Shown: piece by piece, positions 46,571 through 56,262 of the stretch
Numbering within the stretch: the first letter of the stretch is position 1
How the letters are laid out: each line of letters opens with the position of its first letter
Assembly: GCF_900103345.1 (NCBI RefSeq)
Contig: NZ_LT629702.1
Location: 6,115,501-6,179,500, forward strand
Source of the DNA: Pseudomonas azotoformans
Lineage (GTDB): Bacteria > Pseudomonadota > Gammaproteobacteria > Pseudomonadales > Pseudomonadaceae
DNA length: 64,000 nucleotides
Reading direction: 5' to 3'
Position numbers and translations under genes: made by a program
Notes under the pieces: model-generated
What the model was told of the DNA's origin: nothing
The model's database searches: none
Seen by the model: the letters and a program-made list of their open reading frames with translations, nothing else

Positions 46571-46602
46571 GATCGCTCCCCATTGCAGGGAACGATCCTT
46601 TC
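46570..46602 (+). terminator. Terminator closing the halogenase operon
   Basis: Stem GGATCGCTCCC / GGGAACGATCC (one G-T pair) with a 7-base loop CATTGCA-like and TTTC after it, beginning at the last base of the exporter 2 stop codon. Confidence 0.75.
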
Positions 46603-46608
46603 AGGGCA

Positions 46609-47298
46609 TTACAATGCGCCGAACACCTTCTTCGCCAGGCTGGTGGCCGCCGCCGCCGGGTTCTCACGAATGGTTTCTTCCTGCTTGGCAATCATCTTGA
46701 ACAGGCCGTCCAGTGCCTGCTCGGTCACATAGTTCTCGACATTGGCGCTCTTGGCGTCCACCGCACCGAAAGCCGCAGCCTTGCCGGCCAGGGCATTGTA
46801 CTGCTGAGCTACGCCGACCTTGTCGGTAGCGGCCTTGACGATGGGCAGGAACTTGGCGCGGATCTGTTCACGGCTGCTTTTGTTCAGGTACTGGGTGGCG
46901 GAATCCTGGCCGCCGCTGAGGATGCCCTTGGCGTCGGTCACGCTCATGTTCTTCACGGCGTTGACCAGAATCGGCTGGGCCTGGGTCACGGCGGTTTCAG
47001 CGGCCTTGTTCATGCTGGTTTCCAGCTGCGTGACCTGGTCACCCATGCCGAACATTTTCAGCTTGTCGGCGACTTTGCCCAGCTTGCCTGGCAGGCCGAT
47101 CTTCACTTCCGGGTTGTTGCTGAAACCACCAGGTACACCCAGTTGCTTCACGGCGATCTGCGCGCCTTGGGTCAGGGCGTCCTTGAGGCCGCCGCTGGCA
47201 TCGCCCTGGGACAGGCTGCTGAGGTCCAGGGCCATGGCGTTGGCACCGAGCAGCAGGCCGGCACACAGGGCAGTCAGGCGAAGGGAGTTACGGAGCAT
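46609..47298 (-). CDS. DUF4197 periplasmic protein
   Basis: A 229-aa protein with a Sec signal peptide (about 1-23, ending ANAMA) and a helical mature domain typical of DUF4197: SQGDASGGLKDALTQGA at the start and a C-terminal tail ENPAAAATSLAKKVFGAL. Family function unknown. It is followed to the left by the halogenase terminator and preceded by the YbaY lipoprotein gene 22 bases away, probably one operon with it. Confidence 0.88.
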   Translation of the reverse strand: MLRNSLRLTALCAGLLLGANAMALDLSSLSQGDASGGLKDALTQGAQIAVKQLGVPGGFSNNPEVKIGLPGKLGKVADKLKMFGMGDQVTQLETSMNKAAETAVTQAQPILVNAVKNMSVTDAKGILSGGQDSATQYLNKSSREQIRAKFLPIVKAATDKVGVAQQYNALAGKAAAFGAVDAKSANVENYVTEQALDGLFKMIAKQEETIRENPAAAATSLAKKVFGAL

Positions 47299-47320
47299 GG
47301 ACGCTTCCTTTTTATCGAAT

Positions 47321-47722
47321 TCAGTGGGCCACCGCGTCAACGCGCAGACGCAATGGTTGAGGATCCTGACCATTGAGCTGCACAGCGTGCCGCTCGGTGG
47401 TGATAAACAGTAGCTTGCCATCCACTTCGATGCGAGCGCTCACCGAGTAGGTGTGGCCGGGTTTGACGTGCGCCGGGTCGTAGTTCAGGTGAAACGGCAG
47501 CGGCACCTGGCCTTTGACCGGGCCTTTCTGCTCGGCCAGGGTCACGGCCGGTGCATCTGCCAGGGAAACGTCTTGCAGGCTGACACTCAAGGTCGCGGTC
47601 GGCGGCAGGGCGATGCGTTGCAGGTAGAACACTTCGCCATCGAGGCTGGCCTTGGGCGTGGGGCTCATGGACTGGCAGGCTCCGAGCAGGGCGGTAAGGC
47701 CCAGGAGGATGATCTTTTTCAT
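47321..47722 (-). CDS. YbaY-family lipoprotein
   Basis: A 133-aa lipoprotein with lipobox LLGAC and a beta-sandwich domain of the YbaY/YscW type (SLDGEVFYLQRIALPPTATLSVSL; VPLPFHLNYDPAHVKPGHTYSV). Such pilotin-like folds can assist outer-membrane assembly, though YbaY itself is of unknown role. ATG at 47722 has a strong AGGAG site upstream. Located between plsB and the DUF4197 gene, all on the minus strand. Confidence 0.82.
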   Translation of the reverse strand: MKKIILLGLTALLGACQSMSPTPKASLDGEVFYLQRIALPPTATLSVSLQDVSLADAPAVTLAEQKGPVKGQVPLPFHLNYDPAHVKPGHTYSVSARIEVDGKLLFITTERHAVQLNGQDPQPLRLRVDAVAH

Positions 47723-47773
47723 GGTACAGCTCCTTTTCAGCGGCGCCGGCATCCAACCGGCGCCTTCTTAAAT

Positions 47774-50278
47774 CTAGCGGCTTTCTTCAGGTTCGACAGG
47801 TGCATCCGCTGCGCCATCCACACGATGCAACGCCACCTGGCGGATCGACAGGCGAATCTCCGCCGGCAATACGCGCTTGGCTGCGCCCTCGGCCAGTTCG
47901 CCGAGCAGGTCGTGGTAGCTCAACTTGCCAGCTTCATCACGGCGCAGCACATCTTGCTCCAGCAAGGTCTGGATGAAATGTCGGAAAAGGCTCTTGTCAA
48001 AGAATTCCGGGGCGTTGAGGCCATGCAGGATCGACAGGCGCTGGGCCATGATCGTGCACAGGTCTTCCAGCTCTTCGGCGCTGATGCTGTTCTGGCCGCT
48101 GTTGAGCAGCAGCGAAATCGCCATGTAGAAGCGTTGCAGGGTCTGGGCGATGCTCTTGGACAGCAACGTCAGCAACACAAAGTGCCGCGAACTCGGCGCC
48201 GGGCGCAGGTACACGTTGTTTTCGAAACGCAGCAGGCCTTGTTCGACAAAGGCTTCCAGCCACTGGTCGATCACGCTGTCGAGTTCTTCCAGCGACCAGC
48301 GGATAAACAGCTCCGATTGCAGGTACGGGTACAGCGCGTGGGTGTAGCGCTGGATCTGCTCGCGGCTCATCCGCGAGCTGCTCTGGAAGAAACTCGCCAG
48401 CAGCGCCGGCAGGGCGAAGATGTGCAGCACGTTGTTACGGTAGTAGGTCATCAGGACGGCATTCTGCTCGTCCAGGTACAGAATCTTGCCCAGGGCATCA
48501 CTCTGCTCCGACAGCAGGTCCATGTCTTTGACGTGCTTGATCAGCGCCAGGCCATCGCCCTCGGGCAGCGTAGTGTGCGGCGAATACGGCACGCGGCGCA
48601 GCAGCGCCAGGTACAGGTCCAACTGGCGTGCCATGGCTTGTTCGTCCAGGGCCAGGCGCGTGGTGGACAGCAGCGCGAGGGCGACCAGGTTCACCGGGTT
48701 CACGGCGGCGGCTTCATTCAAGTGACGCGCCACCTGTTCGCCGAGGCGGTTGGTGGTCTCGTTGAGCCAGGCTGGCTTGTAGTTCGGGCCCAGTTCCTGG
48801 GCGCGCCAGTCCGGTTGTTCGCTGTCGAGGAATTCGGCCAGCTTGATCGGCTCGCCGAAGTTGACCGCGACCTGGCCAAAGCGCTGCTTGAGCGCGCCGA
48901 CCACCTTGAAAATATCGAAGATCGACTCTTTCTTCTTGCTCGCACCGCGCAGCTCGCCGAGGTAGGTGCGACCTTCGAGCACGCGCTCATAGCCGATGTA
49001 CACCGGCACGAACACGATCGGCATGCGCGAGGAGCGCAGGAAGCTGCGCAGGGTGATCGCCAGCATCCCGGTCTTCGGTTGCAACATGCGCCCGGTGCGC
49101 GAGCGCCCGCCTTCGACGAAGTACTCCACCGGGAAGCCTTTGGTGAACAGAGTGTGCAGGTATTCGTTGAACACCGAGGTGTACAGCGGGTTTCCCTTGA
49201 AGGTGCGGCGCATGAAAAACGCACCGCCACGACGCAGCAGGCTGCCGATTACCGGCATGTTCAGGTTGATCCCGGCGGCGATGTGCGGTGGGGTCAGGCC
49301 ATTCTTGAACAGCAAATAGGACAGCAACAGGTAGTCGATATGGCTGCGGTGGCAAGGCACGTAGATCACCTCGTAGCCCTGGGCGACCTTCTGCACACCT
49401 TCGATGTTATTGACCTTGATGCCGTCGTAGATCTTGTTCCAGAACCAGCTCAGCACCACTTCGAGAAAGCGGATCGCGGTGTAGGTGTAGTCCGAGGCGA
49501 TTTCGTTGCCGTAGCGCAACGCCTGGGCCTTGGCTTTTTCCGGGCTGATCTTTTCCCGTTCGGCCTCGTCGATGATGGCCTGGCGCACCAGCGGCATGTT
49601 GACCAGGCCCTTCACCAGATTGCGCCGGTGGGACAGATCGGGACCGATCACCGCCGTCTTCAGGTTACGAAAGTGCACACGCAGGATGCGCTGGGCCATG
49701 CGCACCGTGCGTTCGTGCCCTTTATTGTGCTCGATCAATTCACGCAGGTTGATTGGCGCAGAGAATTGCACGCGGGTCTTGCGACCCAGAATCAGGATGC
49801 TCAACAGGCGACGTAGACGCCCGGTGACCGCCCAACTGTCGGCAAACAACAGCTTCCACGGGCTGGACTCGCTTTCGGGGGACTGGCCCCAGAACACGCT
49901 GACCGGAATGATTTGTGCATTCTCTTCGGCGTGTTCGCTGAGGGTATCCACCAGGCGGGTCAGCGTGGGCGGTGCGCCGCGCTTGTCCTGGCGGCCGAGC
50001 CAGTCCGGCTCCGGGGTGAGGTAGAAGAATGCCGCCGGTTCCATCAGCGGGCCGACCGACACCGGCAGCACCGGGCGTGGCAGGCCGGCCTTGGTGCACT
50101 CGGCATCGACCACGGCCAATTCGGTGAGGGAGGGCGATTGCAGGACGTAGAACACCGGCCGGCTGCGGTCCAGGTTAAGGGTTAGGGACGACTGGTTGAT
50201 CGTCTCCGAGCGAACCCAGAGGTACAACAGTCGGCGCAAGGTGCCAAACACTAGACGGCGGAACGGGGAGCGGGTCAT
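47774..50278 (-). CDS. plsB: Glycerol-3-phosphate 1-O-acyltransferase PlsB
   Basis: An 834-aa peripheral inner-membrane enzyme that starts phospholipid synthesis by acylating glycerol-3-phosphate. The catalytic H-x4-D box is in [11 protein letters not shown], box II is [10 protein letters not shown], box III is [11 protein letters not shown] and box IV is [10 protein letters not shown], in the correct order. Length is normal for long-type PlsB. It is divergent from the cold-shock gene. The long frame on the other strand is a shadow. Confidence 0.97.
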   Translation of the reverse strand: MTRSPFRRLVFGTLRRLLYLWVRSETINQSSLTLNLDRSRPVFYVLQSPSLTELAVVDAECTKAGLPRPVLPVSVGPLMEPAAFFYLTPEPDWLGRQDKRGAPPTLTRLVDTLSEHAEENAQIIPVSVFWGQSPESESSPWKLLFADSWAVTGRLRRLLSILILGRKTRVQFSAPINLRELIEHNKGHERTVRMAQRILRVHFRNLKTAVIGPDLSHRRNLVKGLVNMPLVRQAIIDEAEREKISPEKAKAQALRYGNEIASDYTYTAIRFLEVVLSWFWNKIYDGIKVNNIEGVQKVAQGYEVIYVPCHRSHIDYLLLSYLLFKNGLTPPHIAAGINLNMPVIGSLLRRGGAFFMRRTFKGNPLYTSVFNEYLHTLFTKGFPVEYFVEGGRSRTGRMLQPKTGMLAITLRSFLRSSRMPIVFVPVYIGYERVLEGRTYLGELRGASKKKESIFDIFKVVGALKQRFGQVAVNFGEPIKLAEFLDSEQPDWRAQELGPNYKPAWLNETTNRLGEQVARHLNEAAAVNPVNLVALALLSTTRLALDEQAMARQLDLYLALLRRVPYSPHTTLPEGDGLALIKHVKDMDLLSEQSDALGKILYLDEQNAVLMTYYRNNVLHIFALPALLASFFQSSSRMSREQIQRYTHALYPYLQSELFIRWSLEELDSVIDQWLEAFVEQGLLRFENNVYLRPAPSSRHFVLLTLLSKSIAQTLQRFYMAISLLLNSGQNSISAEELEDLCTIMAQRLSILHGLNAPEFFDKSLFRHFIQTLLEQDVLRRDEAGKLSYHDLLGELAEGAAKRVLPAEIRLSIRQVALHRVDGAADAPVEPEESR

Positions 50279-50378
50279 AGGCGTGCTGCTTCAAGTGGAA
50301 AAAACCGAGCAGGCGCTCGGGTGGGTAGTGTGCCGTATTCGCCGAAAATCGGCAAAAAAGCAGCGAAGTAAACTTGAG

Positions 50379-50406
50379 TTGATCGTTTTTGAGCCTGTCT
50401 TATACT
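50379..50406 (+). promoter_or_regulatory. Sigma-70-type promoter of the cold-shock gene
   Basis: TTGATC (50379-50384), 16 bases, TATACT (50401-50406), leaving a leader of about 45-50 bases before the ATG. It is the best-formed sigma-70 promoter I found in the window. Confidence 0.6.
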
Positions 50407-50460
50407 CGGCAGTTCAATGCGACTGACTCAACAATAAAAAACAGTGGGAGCAAAAACAGA

Positions 50461-50670
50461 ATGGCAACGCGTGAAACCGGCAATGTGAAGTGGTTCAACG
50501 ATGCAAAGGGCTATGGCTTCATTCAACGCGAAGACGGCAAGGATGTGTTTGTGCATTACCGTGCCATTCGCGGCGAAGGCCACCGCTCCCTGGCCGAGGG
50601 CCAGCAGGTGGAATACGCCGTGGTGACCGGCGAGAAGGGGTTGCAGGCGGAGGATGTGGTGGGGCTTTAG
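50461..50670 (+). CDS. Cold-shock domain protein
   Basis: A 69-aa single-domain nucleic-acid chaperone. RNP-1 is KGYGFI and RNP-2 is VFVHYRAI, with NVKWFNDAK at the start of the OB fold. It binds single-stranded RNA and prevents secondary structure. The variant VHY (instead of VHF) and the acidic linker place it in the CspA-like subgroup seen as PA1159 in P. aeruginosa, from memory. The start at 50461 follows GGGAG eleven bases upstream. Confidence 0.93.
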   Translation: MATRETGNVKWFNDAKGYGFIQREDGKDVFVHYRAIRGEGHRSLAEGQQVEYAVVTGEKGLQAEDVVGL

Positions 50671-50684
50671 GACCACGCAAAACC

Positions 50685-50777
50685 AATGTGGGAGGGGGCT
50701 TGCCCCCGATTGCAGTGTGTCAGTCAGCTAATCTGTTGCTGATATACCGCTATCGGGAGCAAGCCCCCTCCCACATT
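50685..50777. repeat. REPIN, GAGGGGGCTTG class
   Basis: Inverted arms AATGTGGGAGGGGGCTTGCC and reverse complement, 93 bp, between the convergent cold-shock and hypothetical genes. Confidence 0.92.
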
Positions 50778-50801
50778 TTGATTGGGTTCGCACATCAAGG
50801 G

Positions 50802-51179
50802 TTATGCGGTTTTCCAGGTGATCTGCTCTTCACCGTCCACGCTGATCCGAATCCAGGTGTCGGCGCTTTCTTCGCCTTCTTCCTCGACCCAGGTCCCCGG
50901 TGCACAACGCACTTCCACATTCAGTGCAGCAAAGGCAGCACGGGCGCAGGCAATGTCGTCGTCCCACGGCGTCTGGTCACTTTCCAGGTACAGGCTGTTC
51001 CATTTGCCGACGGCTTTGGGCAGCCAGGTGACCGGCACGTTGCCGGCCTTGCATTTGTAGGTCTGGCCTTTCTGGACCCAGTCGGTGCACGGGCCAAGGG
51101 CAGCGCCCAGCCAGGCGGCAATGGCCTTGTGGTCGACGTCGGCGTCCTTCAGGTAAATCTCGATATCGGGTTGGCGCAT
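50802..51179 (-). CDS. Conserved hypothetical protein, 125 aa
   Basis: A small acidic cytoplasmic protein (MRQPDIEIYLKDADVDHKAI start). Cysteines occur at PCTDW, KCKAG, ACARA and RCAPG. The first part (AIAAWLGAALGPC, VPVTWLPKAVGKWNSLYLE) looks like a mixed alpha/beta domain; I do not recognise the family. It is close to rlmA on the same strand (54 bases), so probably cotranscribed with rlmA and dapE. ATG at 51179 is chosen because GAGGAAC lies seven bases upstream. Confidence 0.75.
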   Translation of the reverse strand: MRQPDIEIYLKDADVDHKAIAAWLGAALGPCTDWVQKGQTYKCKAGNVPVTWLPKAVGKWNSLYLESDQTPWDDDIACARAAFAALNVEVRCAPGTWVEEEGEESADTWIRISVDGEEQITWKTA

Positions 51180-51233
51180 GGATGTTCCTCGTTGCGGGAT
51201 TCGAAAATCCATTCGCGGATACTGGAAAGTTGT

Positions 51234-52043
51234 TTATTGAAGCACGAAATAGTCGTAGCGCATCGACACCGTGACCACCAGCGGCTCGGCCGCCTCGATC
51301 ACGTGTGTACGGCGCTCGGCGCTGGCACGCCAGCCATGGGGCGTCATCGCCAGCAGGTTGGCGCGGTCCTGGGGCTCGGCCAGGCTCAGGGTGAATTCCA
51401 GCGTTTCGCTGTGCGCCAGGCTCATGCCGTCCGGCACCAGGGCCAGGTGTTTATCGTCGGTGTATTCACGCACTTCGTCGTACAGGCGCTCGCGCAGTTC
51501 CATCAGGTGGCCGCTGGTCGGGCCGACCTTCATCAAACCGCCGCCGGGGCTGAGCAGGCGCTTGGCCTCTTCCCAGTCCAGTGGGCTGAACACGCTGGCG
51601 AGAAACTGGCAGCTACCTGACGCCAATGGCACGCGGGCCATGCTGGCGATCAACCAGGTCAGCGCCGGGTTGCGCTTGCACGCACGCTTGACCGCTTCCT
51701 TGGAGATATCCAGTGCGTAGCCGTCGGCGTGGGGCAGGGCTTCAGCGATCTGTGCGGTGTAGTAGCCCTCGCCACAGCCGATATCGACCCAGCGCTGCGG
51801 CGCGCGCTCAGCGGCGAGTTCGGCCAGGCGCTTGGCCACCGGGGCGTAGTGCCCGGCGTTGAGGAAGTCGCGGCGCGCTTCGACCATGGCCAGGTTATCG
51901 CCCGGGTCGCGGCTGTTCTTGTGCTGCACCGGCAACAGGTTCAGATAACCCTGGCGCGCACGGTCGAAACGATGCCCGGCCGGGCACGCGACGCCATTGT
52001 CCACCGCATTGAGCGGGGCATTGCAAAGGGGGCAAGCGAGCAT
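51234..52043 (-). CDS. rlmA: 23S rRNA (guanine745-N1)-methyltransferase RlmA
   Basis: A 269-aa SAM-dependent methyltransferase acting on G745 of 23S rRNA. An N-terminal zinc finger (CPLC, then C and H in ACPAGHRF) and the SAM motif VDIGCGEGYYT are characteristic of RlmA(I)/RrmA. Its ATG overlaps the dapE stop (TGATG), so translation is coupled. Confidence 0.9.
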   Translation of the reverse strand: MLACPLCNAPLNAVDNGVACPAGHRFDRARQGYLNLLPVQHKNSRDPGDNLAMVEARRDFLNAGHYAPVAKRLAELAAERAPQRWVDIGCGEGYYTAQIAEALPHADGYALDISKEAVKRACKRNPALTWLIASMARVPLASGSCQFLASVFSPLDWEEAKRLLSPGGGLMKVGPTSGHLMELRERLYDEVREYTDDKHLALVPDGMSLAHSETLEFTLSLAEPQDRANLLAMTPHGWRASAERRTHVIEAAEPLVVTVSMRYDYFVLQ

Positions 52044-53194
52044 CAGGCGAGCAACTTGATCAGGGTCTGGTAGTAGATTTCGGTCAGCACATCGAGGTCG
52101 CTGGCGAGGATGCGCTCGTTGACCTGGTGGATGGTTGCATTGACCGGGCCCAGCTCGACCACTTGGGTGCCCAACGTGGCGATGAACCGTCCATCGGAGG
52201 TGCCACCGCTGGTGGACGCCTGGGTCTCACGCCCGGTGATCGCCTTGATGCTGGCGGATACCGCATCCAGCAGCGCGCCGGGTTCGGTGAGGAACGGCAG
52301 GCCCGACAACGCCCACTCCACGTGCCAATCCAGGCCGTGCTTGTCGAGAATCTGTGCAACGCGCTGCTGTAGACCTTCAACGGTGGACTCGGTGGAGAAA
52401 CGGAAGTTGAACACCGCCGTCAGGTCACCCGGGATCACGTTGGTCGCGCCGGTGCCGGAATTGAGGTTGGAGATCTGGAAGCTGGTCGGCGGGAAGAAGG
52501 TGTTGCCGTCATCCCAGTGCTCGGCGGCCAGTTCGGCCAGGGCCGGCGCGGCCAGGTGGATCGGGTTCTTTGCCAGGTGTGGATAGGCTACGTGGCCTTG
52601 CACACCGCGTACGGTCAGGGTGGCGCCGAGGGAGCCGCGACGGCCGTTCTTGACCACATCGCCCACCAACGTGGTGCTCGACGGTTCGCCGACGATGCAC
52701 CAGTCCAGGCGTTCCTTGCGTGCAGCCAGGCGTTCGATCACAGCCTTGGTGCCGTGGTGCGCCGGGCCTTCTTCATCGCTGGTGATCAGGAAGGCGACTG
52801 AGCCCTTGTGGTCCGGGTAGTCGGCGACAAAACGCTCCGAGGCTACCAGCATGGCGGCCAGGCTGCCTTTCATGTCCGCCGCACCACGGCCGCAGAGCAT
52901 GCCGTTTTCGTCGATCAACGCGTCGAACGGGTCGTTCTGCCACGCCTGCACCGGGCCGGTCGGTACCACGTCGGTGTGACCGGCAAAGCACAGCACCGGG
53001 CCATCGTGCTTGCCATGGGTGGCCCAGAAGTTGTCCACGTCTTCGATGCGCATCGGCTCAAGCGCAAAACCGGCGTCGCCCAGGCGCTGCATCATCAGCT
53101 TCTGGCAATCGGCGTCGATCGGCGTCACCGAGGGGCGACGGATCAGGTCGATGGCAAGTTGAAGGGTCGGCGAAAGGTCGGCATGGGCCGTCAT
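52043..53194 (-). CDS. dapE: Succinyl-diaminopimelate desuccinylase
   Basis: A 383-aa dinuclear zinc hydrolase of the M20 family. It removes succinate from N-succinyl-L,L-diaminopimelate in the lysine and cell-wall pathway, in which dapD at 58869 acts earlier. Zinc ligands and catalytic residues are visible in [16 protein letters not shown] and [10 protein letters not shown]; the dimerisation domain (about 180-295) follows. ATG at 53194 is chosen; 57 upstream in-frame codons run through a REPIN and are rejected. Confidence 0.96.
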   Translation of the reverse strand: MTAHADLSPTLQLAIDLIRRPSVTPIDADCQKLMMQRLGDAGFALEPMRIEDVDNFWATHGKHDGPVLCFAGHTDVVPTGPVQAWQNDPFDALIDENGMLCGRGAADMKGSLAAMLVASERFVADYPDHKGSVAFLITSDEEGPAHHGTKAVIERLAARKERLDWCIVGEPSSTTLVGDVVKNGRRGSLGATLTVRGVQGHVAYPHLAKNPIHLAAPALAELAAEHWDDGNTFFPPTSFQISNLNSGTGATNVIPGDLTAVFNFRFSTESTVEGLQQRVAQILDKHGLDWHVEWALSGLPFLTEPGALLDAVSASIKAITGRETQASTSGGTSDGRFIATLGTQVVELGPVNATIHQVNERILASDLDVLTEIYYQTLIKLLA

Positions 53195-53267
53195 GGGGGA
53201 ACTCCGGAATGCGTGTAATGGGCGCAGGGCGAATGTGGAATACAGAACTTGAAATGGCGAAATCCTA

Positions 53268-53358
53268 ATGTGGGAGCGGGCTTGCTCGCGAATGCGGAGT
53301 GTCAGCTGCGCATGTATTGGCTGATACACCGCATTCGCGAGCAAGCCCGCTCCCACAT
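53268..53358. repeat. REPIN, GAGCGGGCTTG class
   Basis: Inverted arms ATGTGGGAGCGGGCTTGCTC and reverse complement, 91 bp, between ndvB and dapE. Confidence 0.92.
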
Positions 53359-53408
53359 AAGGCAATCGGCGCTTGCCTGATCCAACAAAACGGCCGTTAT
53401 CTTATAGC

Positions 53409-53434
53409 AAAACGGCGGCCAGAGGCCGCCGTTT
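53409..53434 (-). terminator. Rho-independent terminator of ndvB
   Basis: Stem AAACGGCGGCC/GGCCGCCGTTT with a 3-base loop; on the minus strand it is followed by TTTTGC. It lies 19 bases past the ndvB stop. Confidence 0.8.
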
Positions 53435-53452
53435 AGTGCATTGCGCAAGTTT

Positions 53453-56044
53453 TTACGCAGCCGGTGCGGGTTCCGCTGCCGCCGCCGGTTTCGGCAGCGA
53501 AGACAGGAACGCCATGACCAGCGCCGCCACATACGGTAGGGACTGCACCAGCAACATCACCACCCAGAAGCGGATGTCATTGCTCGGCAGGCCCTGCACC
53601 AGGTAGATCCCCAGCGCCGCGCCCCACAACAGCAGCATGATGAACATTTCTTCGCGGGCTTCGGAAATCGCCACCCAGAAGCCGTGGTTATCGGCGTTTT
53701 TCGGTGTACGGAAGAACGGAATACTGGTGGTGAAGAAGCCATACAGCACCGCCTTGGCGATGGTGTGGGACAACGCCAGGCCGGCCAGCGCCGCGCAGAA
53801 TGCGTCCTTCAAGTTCACGCCTACCGCACGACGGTACAGGAAGATGATCTTGCCCACCTTGAACACGAACAGCGCCAACGGCGGGATCGCGAAAATCAGC
53901 AGCGGCGGATCGACCCGCGTCGGCACGATGATCATCGCCGCCGACCACAGCAGCGCGCCCACGGTAAAGAAGATGTTCATGCCGTCCGCCACCCACGGCA
54001 GCCAGCCCGCCAGGAAGTGGTAGCGCTGGCCACGGGTCAGCTCGGTGTCCTTGCCGCGCAACAGGCTTGCGGTGTGACGCTTGATGATCTGGATCGCGCC
54101 GTAGGCCCAGCGGAAACGCTGTTTCTTGAAGTCGATAAAGGTATCCGGCATCAGGCCCTTGCCGTAGCTGTCGTGGTAATACGCCGCCGACAGGCCTTTC
54201 TCGAACACCCGCAGGCCCAGTTCGGCGTCTTCGCAGATGCACCAGTCGGCCCAGCCCAGTTCTTCGAGCACCGAGCGACGGGTCATGGTCATGGTGCCAT
54301 GCTGGATGATCGCGTCGCGGTCGTTGCGGGTGACCATGCCGATGTGGAAGAAGCCTTTATATTCCGCGTAGCAGAGCTTCTTGAAGGTGCTTTCGTTCTG
54401 GTCGCGGTAGTCCTGCGGTGACTGCACCACCGCGATTTTCGGGTCGGCGAAGTGCGGCACCATGTGCTTGAGCCAATTTGGCGAGACGCAGTAATCGGAG
54501 TCGATCACCGCGATCACTTCGGCATCCTTGGCGGTGTGCGGGATCAGGTAGTTCAGTGCGCCGCCCTTGAAACCGGCCAGGGGCGCGACATGGAAGAACT
54601 TGAAGCGCGGTCCCAGGGTTTCACAGTAATCGCGCACCGGCTCCCACACCGCCGGGTCCTTGGTGTTGTTGTCGATGATCAGGACTTCGTAATCCGGGTA
54701 ATCGAGGGCAGCCAGGGCGTCGAGGGTCTGTTTGACCATCTCCGGTGGCTCGTTGTAGCACGGCACATGGATCGACACTTTCGGGCGGTAGTCCGAATCC
54801 CCCTCGACCGGCAGGAATTCACGCCGACGCTTGTGGGTCCAGACCGCTTCCGCCAGTTCATGGGCTTCAGTCAGCAGCACGATAAACACGCCCAGGGCGC
54901 CGAGGGCCAGGAGAATGCCCACGGTCACGCTGAACCAGGTGCTGTATTGCTGGCTGTAGTCGTAGCCGATCCACACCAGTACCGAGCCGCACAGGAATGC
55001 GATAAAGGTCAGGAAGGTACGGCCACGCTGGCGCAGGGCCGAGCCGTCAATCATCAGCAGGGTCAGCGACAGCAGCGCGAGCACCACTGAGCCGATGGCC
55101 AGCACGCGCCATTGCGGGATCGCGACAACTGGGCCTTCAAAGTTGAATTTCTGCTGGCGCGCGGCGTTGTACACGCCCCAGTAAGCGCCCGCCGAGCCTT
55201 CGTCGCTGACTTTCCACGGCTGATCGAACGCCTCGATCACGAAGTAGTTGTAGCCCTGGCGGTTCAGCTTGTTCACCAGCGTGCGCAGGTAAATCGCCTG
55301 GTCGGCCGGTGAGGTTTCGTTACCCCCGCGCATGCGGCCGTTACTCGGCCAGCCCACTTCCGACAGCAGCAGCGGCTTTTTCGGGAACAGTTTCTTCAAG
55401 TCCCTGGCACGGTCGAGTACGTATTGGCCGGCCTTGTCCATCGGGATGTATTCCCAGAATGGCAGGATGTGCGCAGCAATCAGGTCGACGTGCTTGGCCA
55501 GTTGCGGGTTCTTTTCCCAGATGTGCCACTGCTCGGAGGTCGTCACCGGTACTTTCACGGCGGCGCGCACCCGGTCCAGCAGCACAATCAGCGCCTCAGG
55601 GGTGATTTCTTCCCGGAACAGCGCTTCGTTACCCACCACTACCCGCACCACACTGCGCGAGCTGTTGGCGATTTCGATGGCGCGCTGGATTTCCCGCTCG
55701 TTGCGTTCCAGGTCCGGGCTGATCCAGATCCCCAGCGTCACGCGCAGGCCGAACTCTTCCGCCAGCTTGGGGATGTCCCCCAGGGTGCCGTCGACCGAGT
55801 AGGTGCGGATGTTGTCCGTCAGCTTGCTCATGATTGCAAGGTCTTGACGCATCTGGTCGTCGGTTGGGTACTGGTCTTTCTGTGGGAACTGGCCTTGTTG
55901 GAACGGCGAGTAGGAAAAACCGGAGATCTGTTCAGGCCAGTTGGGGGTGGTGACGGGGCGGTTGATCAGCGCCCAGAAGCCGGTGAACAGCGCGGCAATT
56001 GCCAGCACGATCACCAGGTTGAGTCCAAATTTACGCGATGCCAT
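53453..56044 (-). CDS. ndvB: Cyclic beta-1,3-glucan synthase NdvB (GH17-GT2 fusion)
   Basis: An 863-aa inner-membrane protein. After one N-terminal span (about 9-28) a periplasmic GH17-like domain covers about 40-310 (EVGWPSNGR holds its catalytic glutamate). Further spans lead to a cytoplasmic GT2 domain with IDSDYCV (DxD), CEDAELGLR and QRFRWAYG, then several C-terminal spans. It makes cyclic or branched glucans in the periplasm, linked to biofilm antibiotic tolerance in P. aeruginosa (PA1163). ATG at 56044 is chosen; upstream codons belong to the promoter region. Confidence 0.9.
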   Translation of the reverse strand: MASRKFGLNLVIVLAIAALFTGFWALINRPVTTPNWPEQISGFSYSPFQQGQFPQKDQYPTDDQMRQDLAIMSKLTDNIRTYSVDGTLGDIPKLAEEFGLRVTLGIWISPDLERNEREIQRAIEIANSSRSVVRVVVGNEALFREEITPEALIVLLDRVRAAVKVPVTTSEQWHIWEKNPQLAKHVDLIAAHILPFWEYIPMDKAGQYVLDRARDLKKLFPKKPLLLSEVGWPSNGRMRGGNETSPADQAIYLRTLVNKLNRQGYNYFVIEAFDQPWKVSDEGSAGAYWGVYNAARQQKFNFEGPVVAIPQWRVLAIGSVVLALLSLTLLMIDGSALRQRGRTFLTFIAFLCGSVLVWIGYDYSQQYSTWFSVTVGILLALGALGVFIVLLTEAHELAEAVWTHKRRREFLPVEGDSDYRPKVSIHVPCYNEPPEMVKQTLDALAALDYPDYEVLIIDNNTKDPAVWEPVRDYCETLGPRFKFFHVAPLAGFKGGALNYLIPHTAKDAEVIAVIDSDYCVSPNWLKHMVPHFADPKIAVVQSPQDYRDQNESTFKKLCYAEYKGFFHIGMVTRNDRDAIIQHGTMTMTRRSVLEELGWADWCICEDAELGLRVFEKGLSAAYYHDSYGKGLMPDTFIDFKKQRFRWAYGAIQIIKRHTASLLRGKDTELTRGQRYHFLAGWLPWVADGMNIFFTVGALLWSAAMIIVPTRVDPPLLIFAIPPLALFVFKVGKIIFLYRRAVGVNLKDAFCAALAGLALSHTIAKAVLYGFFTTSIPFFRTPKNADNHGFWVAISEAREEMFIMLLLWGAALGIYLVQGLPSNDIRFWVVMLLVQSLPYVAALVMAFLSSLPKPAAAAEPAPAA

Positions 56045-56262
56045 GGCTATTTCGGGTTCCAAAAGGTGTGGAACGAAAAGAGGTGTCGGCCTGCGCCGAA
56101 CGGCGCGCATCCTACACCGGCCCTTCCCTGACCGTACAGCAAGCAGAGAAAAACCGGACATTAGTCAGCGAAAGGCCATCTTAGTTCTTAACTTGTAGCT
56201 TGAGGCTTCGAACTTGTCGCTGCGTAGCCCTATAATGCGCGCCGGTTTTTGGGGTAAAGGTC

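Noticed and set aside
47453..49816. 787-codon open frame on the plus strand opposite plsB
   Set aside because: Antisense to intact plsB; composition is that of a shadow and there is no ribosome site or family motif.
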